From Cryobacterium sp. Y82 (GTDB taxonomy: Bacteria; Actinomycetota; Actinomycetes; Actinomycetales; Microbacteriaceae): DNA of 64,000 nucleotides. This document shows, one piece after another, positions 54,785-63,555 of this stretch (position 1 is its first letter; each line of letters begins with the position of its first letter). The DNA lies in the NCBI RefSeq assembly GCF_002929495.1, contig NZ_PJJJ01000029.1:1-64000 (forward strand), read 5' to 3'. The notes under the pieces are model-generated. The model did not search any database. It was not told the origin of the DNA and saw only the letters and a list, made by a program, of their open reading frames with translations. The position numbers and the translations under genes are program-made.

Positions 54785-55822
54785 CTACTCGCCGGCAGCG
54801 TCGCGGATGCTCGTGTAGATTTCGAGCTGCTCGCCTTCGAGGTTGGCGGTGAAGTAGGCCTCGGCCTTCTCGATGAAGGCGTCGCGGTCAACGTCCTCGA
54901 TGACCTCGGGGGTGCCGGCTTCCTTCCACTCGGCCACGATGGCTTCTTCCAAGTCGAGGGCGCAGGTGAGGTCGGTCGCGCGGGCATCAGCCACGGCAGT
55001 TTCGAGCGCGGTCTGCTGGTCGGCGCTCAGGCTGTCCCAGGCGTTGCCGCTCATCACGACAAGCTGGGATCCCACGGAGTGCTCGCTCAGGCTCACGTAT
55101 TCCTGCACCTCGTTGAAGCTCATCTGGTCGATGCTCGCGATCGGGTTCTCCTGGCCGTCGACGATGCCCTGCTGCAGCGCGAGGTAGATCTCTTCGAAGG
55201 CCACGGCTACCGGGTCGGCGCCCATCGCGGCGGCGTTGGCTAGGTGCACGGGGCTGTCGGGAAAGCGCATGCGCAGGCCTTCGAGGTCGTCGGGAGTGCG
55301 GATGGGCACGTTGGCCGAGAAGGTGCGGTTGCCGAAGTACCAGACGTCGAGCAGGTGGGCGCCGGTGGCTTCGGTGAAGCCGGTCTTCACCGCGTCAGCC
55401 GCCGGGCTGTCGAACCAGTTGAACAGGTGATCGACGTCGTTGAAGACGTAGGCCATGTCCATCACGCCGATGGCGGGGTAGGTGGCGGCGATGCCTGATG
55501 ATCCCTGCAGGTCGATGTCGATGTCGCCGCTGAGCACCGAGGTGAATCGGGCTGCGTCAGCACCGAGCTGGCTGGAGGGGAACAATTCAATGGTGATGCC
55601 GGCATCCGCTACCGATTCGGCGACGATATCGGCGCCGCACAGGTTGTGCGGGTGGTCAAGACCGTAGCTGTTTGCGAACGAGAGGGTGACCTTGTCGCCC
55701 GAGGCGCCAGCGCCAGCGTCGGTGCCGCTGCAGGCCGCGAGCAGGCCGATGGCGAGTGGGCCGGCGACGATGCCGGTGAGCAGGCGACGGGTGGTCGTTT
55801 TGCGAGTGGATGTCTTACGCAT
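54785..55822 (-). CDS. TRAP transporter substrate-binding lipoprotein DctP
   Basis: A 345-aa extracytoplasmic solute-binding protein. The signal has an Arg-rich start (TTTRRLLTG) and lipobox LAAC with Cys31, so it is tethered outside the membrane. DctP features: LSFANSYGLDHPHN, ELFPSSQLGADAARFTSVLS, and the carboxylate-binding region GLRMRFPDSPVHLANAAAMG. It would capture an organic acid, here probably quinate or shikimate. ATG 55822 follows CGGAGAA. Confidence 0.9.
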   Translation of the reverse strand: MRKTSTRKTTTRRLLTGIVAGPLAIGLLAACSGTDAGAGASGDKVTLSFANSYGLDHPHNLCGADIVAESVADAGITIELFPSSQLGADAARFTSVLSGDIDIDLQGSSGIAATYPAIGVMDMAYVFNDVDHLFNWFDSPAADAVKTGFTEATGAHLLDVWYFGNRTFSANVPIRTPDDLEGLRMRFPDSPVHLANAAAMGADPVAVAFEEIYLALQQGIVDGQENPIASIDQMSFNEVQEYVSLSEHSVGSQLVVMSGNAWDSLSADQQTALETAVADARATDLTCALDLEEAIVAEWKEAGTPEVIEDVDRDAFIEKAEAYFTANLEGEQLEIYTSIRDAAGE

Positions 55823-55847
55823 GCGTTTCTCCGATGGTAGATGCTGG

Positions 55848-57122
55848 TTAGAGCCCGAGCAGGGTGGGAACGATCGTGACGATCTGGGGAAAAAAAGTAA
55901 GCAGGCCAAGCACGGCGAGCAGCGGAACGAGAAAGGGGAGCACGCCGCGAAAGACCTCGTCGACGGGTCGGTTGGTGACCGAACTCATCACGTAGAGCAC
56001 GCTGCCGACCGGGGGCGTCAGCAGGCCGATCATGAGGTTGACGATCATGACCACGCCGAAGTGAATCGGGTCGATGCCGTATTGCACGGCCACCGGCAGC
56101 AGCACCGGAACGGTGATGAGCAGCACGGCGGTGGCGTCGATGGCCATGCCGAGAATGATCAGAATCAAATTCACGAGCAGCAGAAACACGATGGGATTGT
56201 CGGTGAGCGAGGTGAGGCCATCGGCGACGGCCTGCGGGGCACGTTCGCGGGCGAGGATCCAGCCGAGCAGGGCGGCCGCGGCGAGAATCAGGGCGATGGC
56301 GCCGGTGACGGCGGCGGTCTCCTTGAGCGCGTCGATGATGGCTTTAAGGTTGAGCGTGCGATAGACCAGCCCGAGCACGATCATGTACGCTACACCGACC
56401 GCGGCGGCTTCGGTGGGGGTGAAGAACCCACCGAGAATACCGCCCAGAATGATGATGGGGGCGCCGATCGGGCCTATCACGCGCACGCTGGCCCGGCCGA
56501 GAACCGACCAGCTGAACCGGATGGTGGTGAGGTTGGGGTTTTTGCGCACCAAGATGAAGACCGTGACGACCAGCCCGAGGGCGATCAGCATGGCGGGCAG
56601 TACCGAACCCGCGAAGAGTGCTCCGGTTGAGACGGTGGCAACAGAGGCGTAGATGACGGCCGGAATGCTCGGCGGCATCACCGGTGCAATCAGCGAGGAG
56701 GCACTGGTGAGGCCGGCCGCGAATCGAAAGCTGTAGCCGCTGCGCACCATACCGGGCACCTGGAGTTTTCCGAGGGCGGCGGCGTCGGCGAGGGCCGATC
56801 CGCTCATCCAGGCGAATCCGACGCTCGTGCCGATGTTGACGTAGGCGAGGTTGCCCTTGATTCGGCCGAGTACGGCGAGGGCGAAGTCGAAGATGCGGTC
56901 GGCGATGCCGGCCCGGTTGGCGATACTGCCGAGCAGAATGAACAGGGGCACGGCGAGTAGCGGAAAGCTTGAGACGCCGTCGGCGGCGACGCGCAGGGCG
57001 AGGCCGGTGGAGTTTCCCTCGATGATCATGTAGGCGAGTGACGGGCCGAGAAAGGCGAACCCCACGGGTACCCGCAGCGCCAGCAGTATGGCGATGAGGG
57101 CAATTAGAATCCACAGGCTCAT
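55848..57122 (-). CDS. TRAP transporter large permease DctM
   Basis: A 424-aa membrane protein with about 12 helices, the ion-coupled transport subunit. GLTSASSLIAPVMPPSIPAV is the hallmark segment and GILGGFFTPTEAAAVGVAYM another. It ends VTIVPTLLGL. Start overlaps dctQ by 4 bases. Confidence 0.92.
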   Translation of the reverse strand: MSLWILIALIAILLALRVPVGFAFLGPSLAYMIIEGNSTGLALRVAADGVSSFPLLAVPLFILLGSIANRAGIADRIFDFALAVLGRIKGNLAYVNIGTSVGFAWMSGSALADAAALGKLQVPGMVRSGYSFRFAAGLTSASSLIAPVMPPSIPAVIYASVATVSTGALFAGSVLPAMLIALGLVVTVFILVRKNPNLTTIRFSWSVLGRASVRVIGPIGAPIIILGGILGGFFTPTEAAAVGVAYMIVLGLVYRTLNLKAIIDALKETAAVTGAIALILAAAALLGWILARERAPQAVADGLTSLTDNPIVFLLLVNLILIILGMAIDATAVLLITVPVLLPVAVQYGIDPIHFGVVMIVNLMIGLLTPPVGSVLYVMSSVTNRPVDEVFRGVLPFLVPLLAVLGLLTFFPQIVTIVPTLLGL

Positions 57123-57652
57123 GCGAGTTCTCCTTCGAGGTCGGCTTCGGTGCTGTCGGCTTCGGATTCGGGCACGATGATGGCCCAGGCAGCGCGCAGC
57201 CCGGCCAGCGCGAATCCGACCAGGGGAAAGGCATAGAGGTAGGTCATCGGCATTTGCATGGCGGCCGATACCTGGCCGCTGGTTTCAGTGACGAGAGCCC
57301 AGCCTTCACGGATGAAGGCGAGGCAGATCAGCAGGACGACCACATTCGCGAAGCGCTTGACCCAGCGGCGGGCGCGCCGGTAAACGAAGCGGTCGATCAC
57401 CTCGATGGTGATGTGTTGGCCCTGGCCCATGAGGTAGCCGCACATGATGAAAGTCACGGCGACCATGGAGTAGCGGGCGAGTTCACCCGACCACACCCAT
57501 CCGCTCACTGGCAGGTAGCGCTGAAGGGCCTGCGCAAAGACGAGCAGCGCAATGACGGAGATGAGTATGGCGCCGATGGAGTGTTCGACGGCGGAGATCC
57601 ACCGCAGCACGCGGGGTTGCCGCACGGCTTCTTGAGGGGTGTCTTCAGACAT
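57119..57652 (-). CDS. TRAP transporter small permease DctQ
   Basis: A 177-aa protein with four helices (first AILISVIALLVFAQALQRYL) and the conserved WSGELARYSMVAVTFIMCGY and GQHITIEVIDRF segments. It forms the membrane unit with DctM. It lies 16 bases after the aroE stop. Confidence 0.92.
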   Translation of the reverse strand: MSEDTPQEAVRQPRVLRWISAVEHSIGAILISVIALLVFAQALQRYLPVSGWVWSGELARYSMVAVTFIMCGYLMGQGQHITIEVIDRFVYRRARRWVKRFANVVVLLICLAFIREGWALVTETSGQVSAAMQMPMTYLYAFPLVGFALAGLRAAWAIIVPESEADSTEADLEGELA

Positions 57653-57668
57653 GTCGTTCCTTCTAAAG

Positions 57669-58541
57669 TTAGAAACCGGCGGCGATCATCGTGAGAAAGT
57701 GCGCGCGCATGCGTGGGGCATCCGCTGTCTGGCCGGTGATGAGTTCGAAGGCGTCGACGGCTTGGCCGACCGCCATGTGACCGCCGTCAAGAACGCGGCA
57801 GCCGACCGCCCGGGCGGCGATGATGAGGGCGGTGTCGATCGGGCGGTAGATGACGTCGGCGACCCAGAGTCGGGCGTCGAGCAGGTTCGCGTCGAGCGGC
57901 AGGCCGGGGTGCATGTGCATGCCGATCGGAGTCGCGTTCACGAGGCCGTCGGCGTTGTTAAGGGCTGAGGGCAGGTCGTTGGCAGTGATGGCCTCGATGG
58001 TGCGATCGGGGAACAGGGCGCGCAGGGCTCTAACGCGCTCACCGGCTCGTTCGTGGTCGACGTCGCTGATGCGCAGGGTACTGACGCCGCGGTGCAGCAG
58101 TGCGTACGCCACGGCGGAACCGGCACCGCCGGCGCCGAGCTGCACGACCGAGTCGAGGGTTGCGTCGGGCAGCCCTTCGGCCAGGCCGGAACTGAACCCC
58201 GAAAAGTCGGTGTTGAAGCCGAAGAAGCGGCCGTCGCGAATGAGTACGGTGTTGACCGCTCCGAGTTGGCGGGCATCGTCACTGATCTCGTCGAGGTGTT
58301 CGAGCACGAGCTGCTTGCACGGATGCGTGATGTTGAAGGCGTTGAAGCCGAGTTCGCGGGCATTGCGCAGCAGCTCGCCCACAGCTTCTGCCGGGCGATC
58401 GATGACGTCGAGATCGATCGGACGGTAGATGTAGCGCAGGCCCTGGTGATCGGCTTCAGTTTCGTGCATTCCCGCGGAGAGCGTGGGCGTGACGCCGGAG
58501 CCGATCAGCCCGACCATAAATGATTCTGCGGTGGAGCTCAC
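57669..58541 (-). CDS. aroE: Shikimate / quinate dehydrogenase (AroE family)
   Basis: A 290-aa dehydrogenase. Catalytic Lys76 (FNITHPCKQ) and Asp112 (GFNTDFSGF), dinucleotide motif QLGAGGAGSAVAYAL. The N-terminus GLIGSGVTPTLSAGMHETEA followed by GLRYIYRPIDLD is typical of the corynebacterial quinate/shikimate dehydrogenase group rather than biosynthetic AroE. It would oxidise quinate or shikimate with NAD+. GTG 58541 has GGGAGGAAA upstream. First gene of the catabolic operon. Confidence 0.9.
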   Translation of the reverse strand: MSSTAESFMVGLIGSGVTPTLSAGMHETEADHQGLRYIYRPIDLDVIDRPAEAVGELLRNARELGFNAFNITHPCKQLVLEHLDEISDDARQLGAVNTVLIRDGRFFGFNTDFSGFSSGLAEGLPDATLDSVVQLGAGGAGSAVAYALLHRGVSTLRISDVDHERAGERVRALRALFPDRTIEAITANDLPSALNNADGLVNATPIGMHMHPGLPLDANLLDARLWVADVIYRPIDTALIIAARAVGCRVLDGGHMAVGQAVDAFELITGQTADAPRMRAHFLTMIAAGF

Positions 58542-58654
58542 AGAAATTTCCTCCCATCGACGTTGACAGATGTGTTTGGCGTACCCGGGGTGGTGGGCTT
58601 GCTGGTGGGCGGGGATGCCGCGCTGCTGTCGACCCTAGCCCATTGTGCTTATTA

Positions 58655-58668
58655 CGCACAAGTGTGCG
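58655..58668. promoter_or_regulatory. Candidate operator in divergent aroE / aldo-keto reductase region
   Basis: CGCACA (58655-58660) and TGTGCG (58663-58668) form an exact inverted repeat with a 2-base spacer. A partial second match, GTGC with GCAC, lies just upstream (from 58645). The region between the divergent genes is 219 bases and holds no gene. The site could serve the IclR regulator of the operon. Confidence 0.45.
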
Positions 58669-58760
58669 CAATGCGTACAGACTTATGGCGGATCGGGTGC
58701 GCAAGCCGGGCCTACGCTACGAACTGTGGGGCCGACGCGGCCGCGCAGATAGGACCGATG

Positions 58761-59588
58761 ATGTCTCCAGCTCCCACCCTGACCCTCAACAACGGCGTGC
58801 AGATTCCCGCAATCGGCCTCGGCACCTGGCCCATGAACAATTCAGACACAGCGGATGCCGTCACTTCGGCCGCCGACGCCGGCTACCGGTTGTTCGACAC
58901 CGCTGAGAACTACGAGAACGAGGTCGGAGTGGGGGAGGGCCTCCGTCGTACCGGATTGCCGCGCGAAGAAATCTTCGTGACCTCGAAGTTCAACAAGAAG
59001 TGGCACAGCTATGACGGCGTGCACCGGGCGTTTGAGGCGAGCACTGGGCGGCTCGGCCTGGAGGTCATCGACCTCTACTTAATTCACTGGCCGAACCCGG
59101 AGCAGAACGGCTATCTGGATGCGTTTCGAGGCCTTCGCGCGCTGCAGGAGTCGGGGCAGGTGCGGGCGATTGGTGTGTCGAACTTCTTGCCCGAGCATCT
59201 GCAGGAGCTCTTTGATGAGGGGCTCACGCCACAGGTCAACCAGACCCAGCTTGACCCAACGCACAACCGGGCTGACCTGCGTTCGTTGCACCGTTCGCGG
59301 GGCATCCTCACCGAGGCGTGGAGTCCGCTCGGTCGTGACGGCGGGCTGCTCGCCGAACCGGTGATCACGGCGATTGCTCTGGCGCACGCACGCAGGGCGT
59401 CGCAGGTCGTGCTGCGCTGGCACACCCAGAATGGGATCGTGCCCACGCCCAAGTCGGGCAATCCCCGGCGCCAGCTCGAGAACATCAGCATCTTCGACTT
59501 CGACCTGTCTTCGGCCGAGCTCGTGGCACTATCCGCCCTCGACGTCGGGGCCTCCCTGCGCTATGACGCCGTTGCCTTCGGGCACTAG
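58761..59588 (+). CDS. Aldo/keto reductase
   Basis: A 275-aa NADPH-dependent reductase. The catalytic tetrad is visible: Asp46, Tyr51 (FDTAENYENE), Lys76 (VTSKFNK) and His109 (LYLIHWP). The cofactor site is PTPKSGNPRRQLEN. Members of this group reduce small aldehydes, ketones or 2,5-diketogluconate. It is divergent from the quinate/shikimate operon and may share its regulation. The start is ATG 58761 (or 58758) after TAGGA. Confidence 0.88.
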   Translation: MSPAPTLTLNNGVQIPAIGLGTWPMNNSDTADAVTSAADAGYRLFDTAENYENEVGVGEGLRRTGLPREEIFVTSKFNKKWHSYDGVHRAFEASTGRLGLEVIDLYLIHWPNPEQNGYLDAFRGLRALQESGQVRAIGVSNFLPEHLQELFDEGLTPQVNQTQLDPTHNRADLRSLHRSRGILTEAWSPLGRDGGLLAEPVITAIALAHARRASQVVLRWHTQNGIVPTPKSGNPRRQLENISIFDFDLSSAELVALSALDVGASLRYDAVAFGH

Positions 59589-59589
59589 G

Positions 59590-59697
59590 TCACGCCTGCT
59601 CGAGGCGATAACCGCGGGCGAGCGGAAATCGCACCTCGGGGTTGTCGCTCGGAACCGAACCGGGAATGACGAGTTCGTCGATCGAGAAGTCGCTCAT
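59590..59697 (-). pseudogene. Short GNAT remnant, right copy (35-aa frame)
   Basis: Reads MSDFSIDELVIPGSVPSDNP then EVRFPLARGYRLEQA. It joins the exact N-terminus of the left GNAT pseudogene to its internal RDKPEVRFLLAHGYRLEQ segment across a large deletion. The first 39 bases are identical to the left copy, and the next ~60 aligned bases are about 89% identical. The short frame is intact but too small for an acetyltransferase. It ends 2 bases from the aldo/keto reductase stop. Confidence 0.7.
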
Positions 59698-59722
59698 GCT
59701 GCGCCAGAGTAGTCCGAGCGAC

Positions 59723-59745
59723 CGAAGTGTGCACGCCACACTTCG
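59723..59745. repeat. 9-bp stem inverted repeat upstream of smc
   Basis: CGAAGTGTG (59723-59731) and CACACTTCG (59737-59745) form a perfect hairpin with a 5-base loop. No T-run follows, so it may be an operator or an RNA structure. It lies about 100 bases before smc. Confidence 0.5.
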
Positions 59746-59841
59746 CGATCAGCGGATGTCCCGGCCAGTGTCGGTGGGTCACGGTACCGTTGAATTAGCG
59801 TGGAGACGAGTACTGGTGGCCGACAACCGAAAGGGTTTCTG

Positions 59842-62800
59842 TTGTATTTGAAGAGCCTCACCCTCAAGGGCTTCAAATCGTTCGCGCAGCCGACGACGTT
59901 CGCTTTTGAGCCCGGCGTCACCTGCGTTGTGGGCCCGAACGGCTCGGGCAAGTCCAACGTCGTCGACGCCCTGGCCTGGGTAATGGGCGAGCAGGGCGTG
60001 AAAACCCTGCGCGGCGGCAAAATGGAAGACGTCATCTTCGCCGGCACGTCCACCCGTGGTCCGCTCGGCCGGGCCGAGGTTATTCTCACCATTGACAACA
60101 CCGACGGCGCCCTGCCGATCGAGTACTCCGAAGTCACCATTTCGCGCACCCTGTTTCGCAATGGCGCGAGCGAGTACGCCATCAACGGGCGCACGTGCCG
60201 GCTGCTCGACGTGCAGGAACTGCTCAGCGACTCCGGCCTTGGCCGGGAGATGCACGTCATCGTTGGGCAGGGACAGCTCGACGCTGTGCTGCGCGCGAGC
60301 CCCGAGGAACGTCGAGGCTTCATCGAAGAGGCCGCCGGCATTCTCAAACACCGGCGCCGCAAAGAGAAGACTCTGCGCAAACTTGATGCGATGCAGACCA
60401 ACCTCACGCGGCTGAGCGACCTTGCCGGGGAGATTCGGCGCCAACTCAAGCCGCTCGGACACCAGGCCGAAATCGCCCGGGAAGCGCAGACCATCGCTGC
60501 CGTCGTCCGCGACGCGCGCGCCCGCCTCCTCGCCGACGACGTCGTGGCGCTGCGTACCGCCCTCGACGCCTGTGACCGCACCGAGAGTGAACGGCACACC
60601 GAGCGGGTCGTGCTCCAGGAACAGCTCTCGCAGAAGCAGGGGCGAGTGCAGCGGCTTGAGCTCACCCAGGTCGGCGATGCCGTCGACCTGGCTCGCCGCA
60701 CCAGCCACGAACTGGAGTCGGTGCAAGAACGCCTGCGTGGACTGTTCACCCTCGCCAATCAGCGACTTGCCCTGCTGGGTTCGCAGGCGGAGTCGACCGG
60801 ACTCGTGTCGAGTGTCACCCCGACCGTGCTGGCCGAGGCCGCCGCCGAGGTTGAGCAGTTGCGTGCAGGCCTCGGGACGGCCCAAATCGCCTCAGACATC
60901 GGCCGGGAGCAGAGTGCGGCGGCCCGATCGCGGCTTGACGCGGTCGACGAAGACATTGCGGCTCAGGCAGCACTCGTCTCTCGGCACGACCTCGAAATAT
61001 CGCACCTGACCGGGCAATCCGAGACAGCGACGTCGCGGCTTACTGCCGTGCACGGTGAGCAGTTGCGGCAGCAGAATGCTCGGGGTGACGCCGTGGACCG
61101 CAGTCGAAAAGCGCAGGAACAGCTCAACGAACTGCCAGCCGACGTGCCCGCTGGCGAACCCGACTCGGGCGAGCTCTCCGAGGCATTCGAACTCGCCCAG
61201 ACCGCGGTGCAGCGCGTTGAGGCCGAGGTGGAGCACCTTCGTGATGACCTGCACCGGCTCGAGCGGGAACGCGACGCCCAGGCAGCCCGACAGGGCGCGT
61301 TTTCCCTCGCGCTCGATCAGAAGGACGGCTCGTCGGCGGTGCTCGCGGCGCAGCTAGCCGGCATTCGCGGCCTCGTGGCCGACCATGTGCGGGTGCAGCC
61401 GGGGTTCGAGACGGCGATCGCTGCCGCACTCGGTTCCCTCGCTGACGCCGTGCTTGCCGACAACCGCGAAGCCGCACTAGCCGCGATCACGCAGGCCGAA
61501 CGCGACGATTATGGAAGGGTTGAACTGATCGTGGCTGATGCTGATGCTGATGCCGATAACCCTGCAGCGCCAGTTGATGAACTGGGCGCGCAGCCGGGCA
61601 TCCGCTGGGCGAACTCGGTCATCGACGGCCCGGCCGGAGTACGTGGTCTGCTCGCCCAGACCGTCGTGGCCGACGATCTTGCCGTGGCCAGCACCATACA
61701 GCTGCCGAACGGCCTCACCGTTATTACCCTCGCCGGAGAGGTGCTGAGCCCGTGGGTCGTCCGCGGAGGGTCCGGCGCCAGGCAGAGCAGGCTCGAACTC
61801 GTCGCCGAACGCGATACCGCCGCCGAGAAACTGGCGGCCGTGACCGCGCAGATCGAACGTGTGCGGTTTGACTTCACCGAGCAGCGCACACTGTTGCAGG
61901 CGCACAAAGAGCAGTCCGTCCGTGCGCGGGCGGCCTTGCGCGCCTGTGAAACGCGGCTCGGCACCCTGACCGAACGGCGTGGGCGACTCTCGGTGCAGGC
62001 AGACGCGGCTACCGCCGACGTCGACCGAGTCTCCGCCGCGCTGCAGCTCGCAAGCAGCGCCGTCACCGAAGCGGAAGCCGTCGACGCACGGGCCGCAGCC
62101 ACCCTCGCCACCGCCCGGTCACGGCCACGCCCCATGCTTGACGCGACCCTGCGCGACGCGCTCTACACCGAACTCGAGGCCGCCCGCGAGACCGAGGTCG
62201 AGACTCGGCTGCAGGTGGAAACCGCCCGCGAGCGGGTGCGCGCTGGCGAAGTGCACGTCACGAGCCTCACCCATCAGCTCGAGGCCGACCGCACGGCCGC
62301 CACCGCCGCAGCCCGTCGCGCCGTCGTTCGTCGTCGCCAAGTGGATGCCGCTTCCCGGGTCGCCACGGCACTGCCGGCCGTGCTCGCCGCGGCGGATCGC
62401 TCCGTCGCCGACGCGAGGCTTCAGCTGGCGAGCGCCGAAACCGAACGGGCCAGCCAGAACACCGAACTACAGCAGCTGCGTCGTGACGAGAACGCCCTGC
62501 GCGAGCGGCTCGCCTCGATCACTGAGAACGTACACGGCCTCGAACTCGAGATCTACGAGAAGAAACTGCACCTCTCGGCCCTGCTCGAACGCGCCGCAAG
62601 CGAACTAGGGCTGACAGAAGACGTGCTCGTTACCGAATATGGGCCCGATCAGGTCATTCCACCCGACGGCACAGGTATCGTCTCAAGCGCCCTGGACAGT
62701 GTTATGGGCGACAAAGGCGACGGTATCCGCTTCGATCGGGCCGAACAGCAGAAACGGTTCGCGGCGGCTGAACGCAAGCTCGGTCAGCTCGGCCGGGTGA

Positions 62801-63450
62801 ACCCGCTCGCGCTCGAAGAATTCGCGGCACTCGAGCAACGGCACCGGTTTCTCACGGAGCAACTCACCGACCTCACGGAGACGCGCAGCGACCTGCTCAC
62901 CATCATCGCCAACATCGACGAAAAGATGCAGACCATCTTCTCGTCTGCATTCGATGACACCCAGGCGGCCTTCGCCGAGGTATTTCCGGTGCTGTTTCCT
63001 GGCGGCAGCGGCAGCATCTGGCTCACCCACCCCGATGACTTGCTCACGACCGGCATCGAGGTGTCGGTGAAGCCGGCCGGTAAAAAGATCGAACGGCTGT
63101 CGTTGCTCTCCGGCGGCGAACGCTCGCTCGCCGCCGTGGCGCTCCTGATCGCCATTTTCAAGGCCCGCCCGAGCCCGTTCTACATCATGGACGAGGTTGA
63201 AGCTGCCCTTGATGATGCCAACCTCGGCCGACTACTGACCATCTTCGAAGACCTGCGCGAAACCAGCCAGCTCATTGTGATCACGCATCAAAAACGCACC
63301 ATGGAAATAGCGGATGCCCTCTACGGTGTCAGCATGCGGCAAGACGGGGTGTCTGCGGTTATCGGCCAGCGCCTGGGGGACCGCTTGCGTGATCAAGCCG
63401 GTGAGCAGTCGGCAGGCCGGGTCGAAGTCAGGGTCCAGCAGACGGGCTGA
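59842..63450 (+). CDS. smc: Chromosome segregation protein SMC
   Basis: A 1202-aa condensin ATPase that organises and segregates the chromosome with ScpA/ScpB. Walker A GPNGSGKSN with Lys37, coiled coil (~170-490), hinge (~500-660), second coiled coil (~665-1000), ABC signature LLSGGERSLAAVALLIAIF and Walker B FYIMDEVEAALDD. The start is TTG 59842 (MYLKSLTLKGFKSF) with GAAAGGG upstream; no ATG fits. The hinge carries an Ala-Asp run (VADADADADN) from a 6-base microsatellite at 61534-61557. Full length. Confidence 0.95.
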   Translation: MYLKSLTLKGFKSFAQPTTFAFEPGVTCVVGPNGSGKSNVVDALAWVMGEQGVKTLRGGKMEDVIFAGTSTRGPLGRAEVILTIDNTDGALPIEYSEVTISRTLFRNGASEYAINGRTCRLLDVQELLSDSGLGREMHVIVGQGQLDAVLRASPEERRGFIEEAAGILKHRRRKEKTLRKLDAMQTNLTRLSDLAGEIRRQLKPLGHQAEIAREAQTIAAVVRDARARLLADDVVALRTALDACDRTESERHTERVVLQEQLSQKQGRVQRLELTQVGDAVDLARRTSHELESVQERLRGLFTLANQRLALLGSQAESTGLVSSVTPTVLAEAAAEVEQLRAGLGTAQIASDIGREQSAAARSRLDAVDEDIAAQAALVSRHDLEISHLTGQSETATSRLTAVHGEQLRQQNARGDAVDRSRKAQEQLNELPADVPAGEPDSGELSEAFELAQTAVQRVEAEVEHLRDDLHRLERERDAQAARQGAFSLALDQKDGSSAVLAAQLAGIRGLVADHVRVQPGFETAIAAALGSLADAVLADNREAALAAITQAERDDYGRVELIVADADADADNPAAPVDELGAQPGIRWANSVIDGPAGVRGLLAQTVVADDLAVASTIQLPNGLTVITLAGEVLSPWVVRGGSGARQSRLELVAERDTAAEKLAAVTAQIERVRFDFTEQRTLLQAHKEQSVRARAALRACETRLGTLTERRGRLSVQADAATADVDRVSAALQLASSAVTEAEAVDARAAATLATARSRPRPMLDATLRDALYTELEAARETEVETRLQVETARERVRAGEVHVTSLTHQLEADRTAATAAARRAVVRRRQVDAASRVATALPAVLAAADRSVADARLQLASAETERASQNTELQQLRRDENALRERLASITENVHGLELEIYEKKLHLSALLERAASELGLTEDVLVTEYGPDQVIPPDGTGIVSSALDSVMGDKGDGIRFDRAEQQKRFAAAERKLGQLGRVNPLALEEFAALEQRHRFLTEQLTDLTETRSDLLTIIANIDEKMQTIFSSAFDDTQAAFAEVFPVLFPGGSGSIWLTHPDDLLTTGIEVSVKPAGKKIERLSLLSGGERSLAAVALLIAIFKARPSPFYIMDEVEAALDDANLGRLLTIFEDLRETSQLIVITHQKRTMEIADALYGVSMRQDGVSAVIGQRLGDRLRDQAGEQSAGRVEVRVQQTG

Positions 63451-63555
63451 CATTTTGATCGGCGTCATGTTCAAGAATGCTGTAAGCCGGCAGAAAACAA
63501 GAGCGCCGTGACCCACTGTGCCACGGTACTCCGCAGTCGTCGAACGCCGCGGCGG

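Noticed and set aside
59723-59745. Terminator before smc
   Set aside because: The stem is perfect but lacks a T-run on either side, so it is listed only as an inverted repeat.
59694-60885. Two overlapping long minus-strand frames opposite the smc start
   Set aside because: Ser/Arg-rich antisense shadows of the smc coding sequence.
61477-62340. Minus-strand frames inside smc
   Set aside because: Antisense shadows of an intact, full-length smc.
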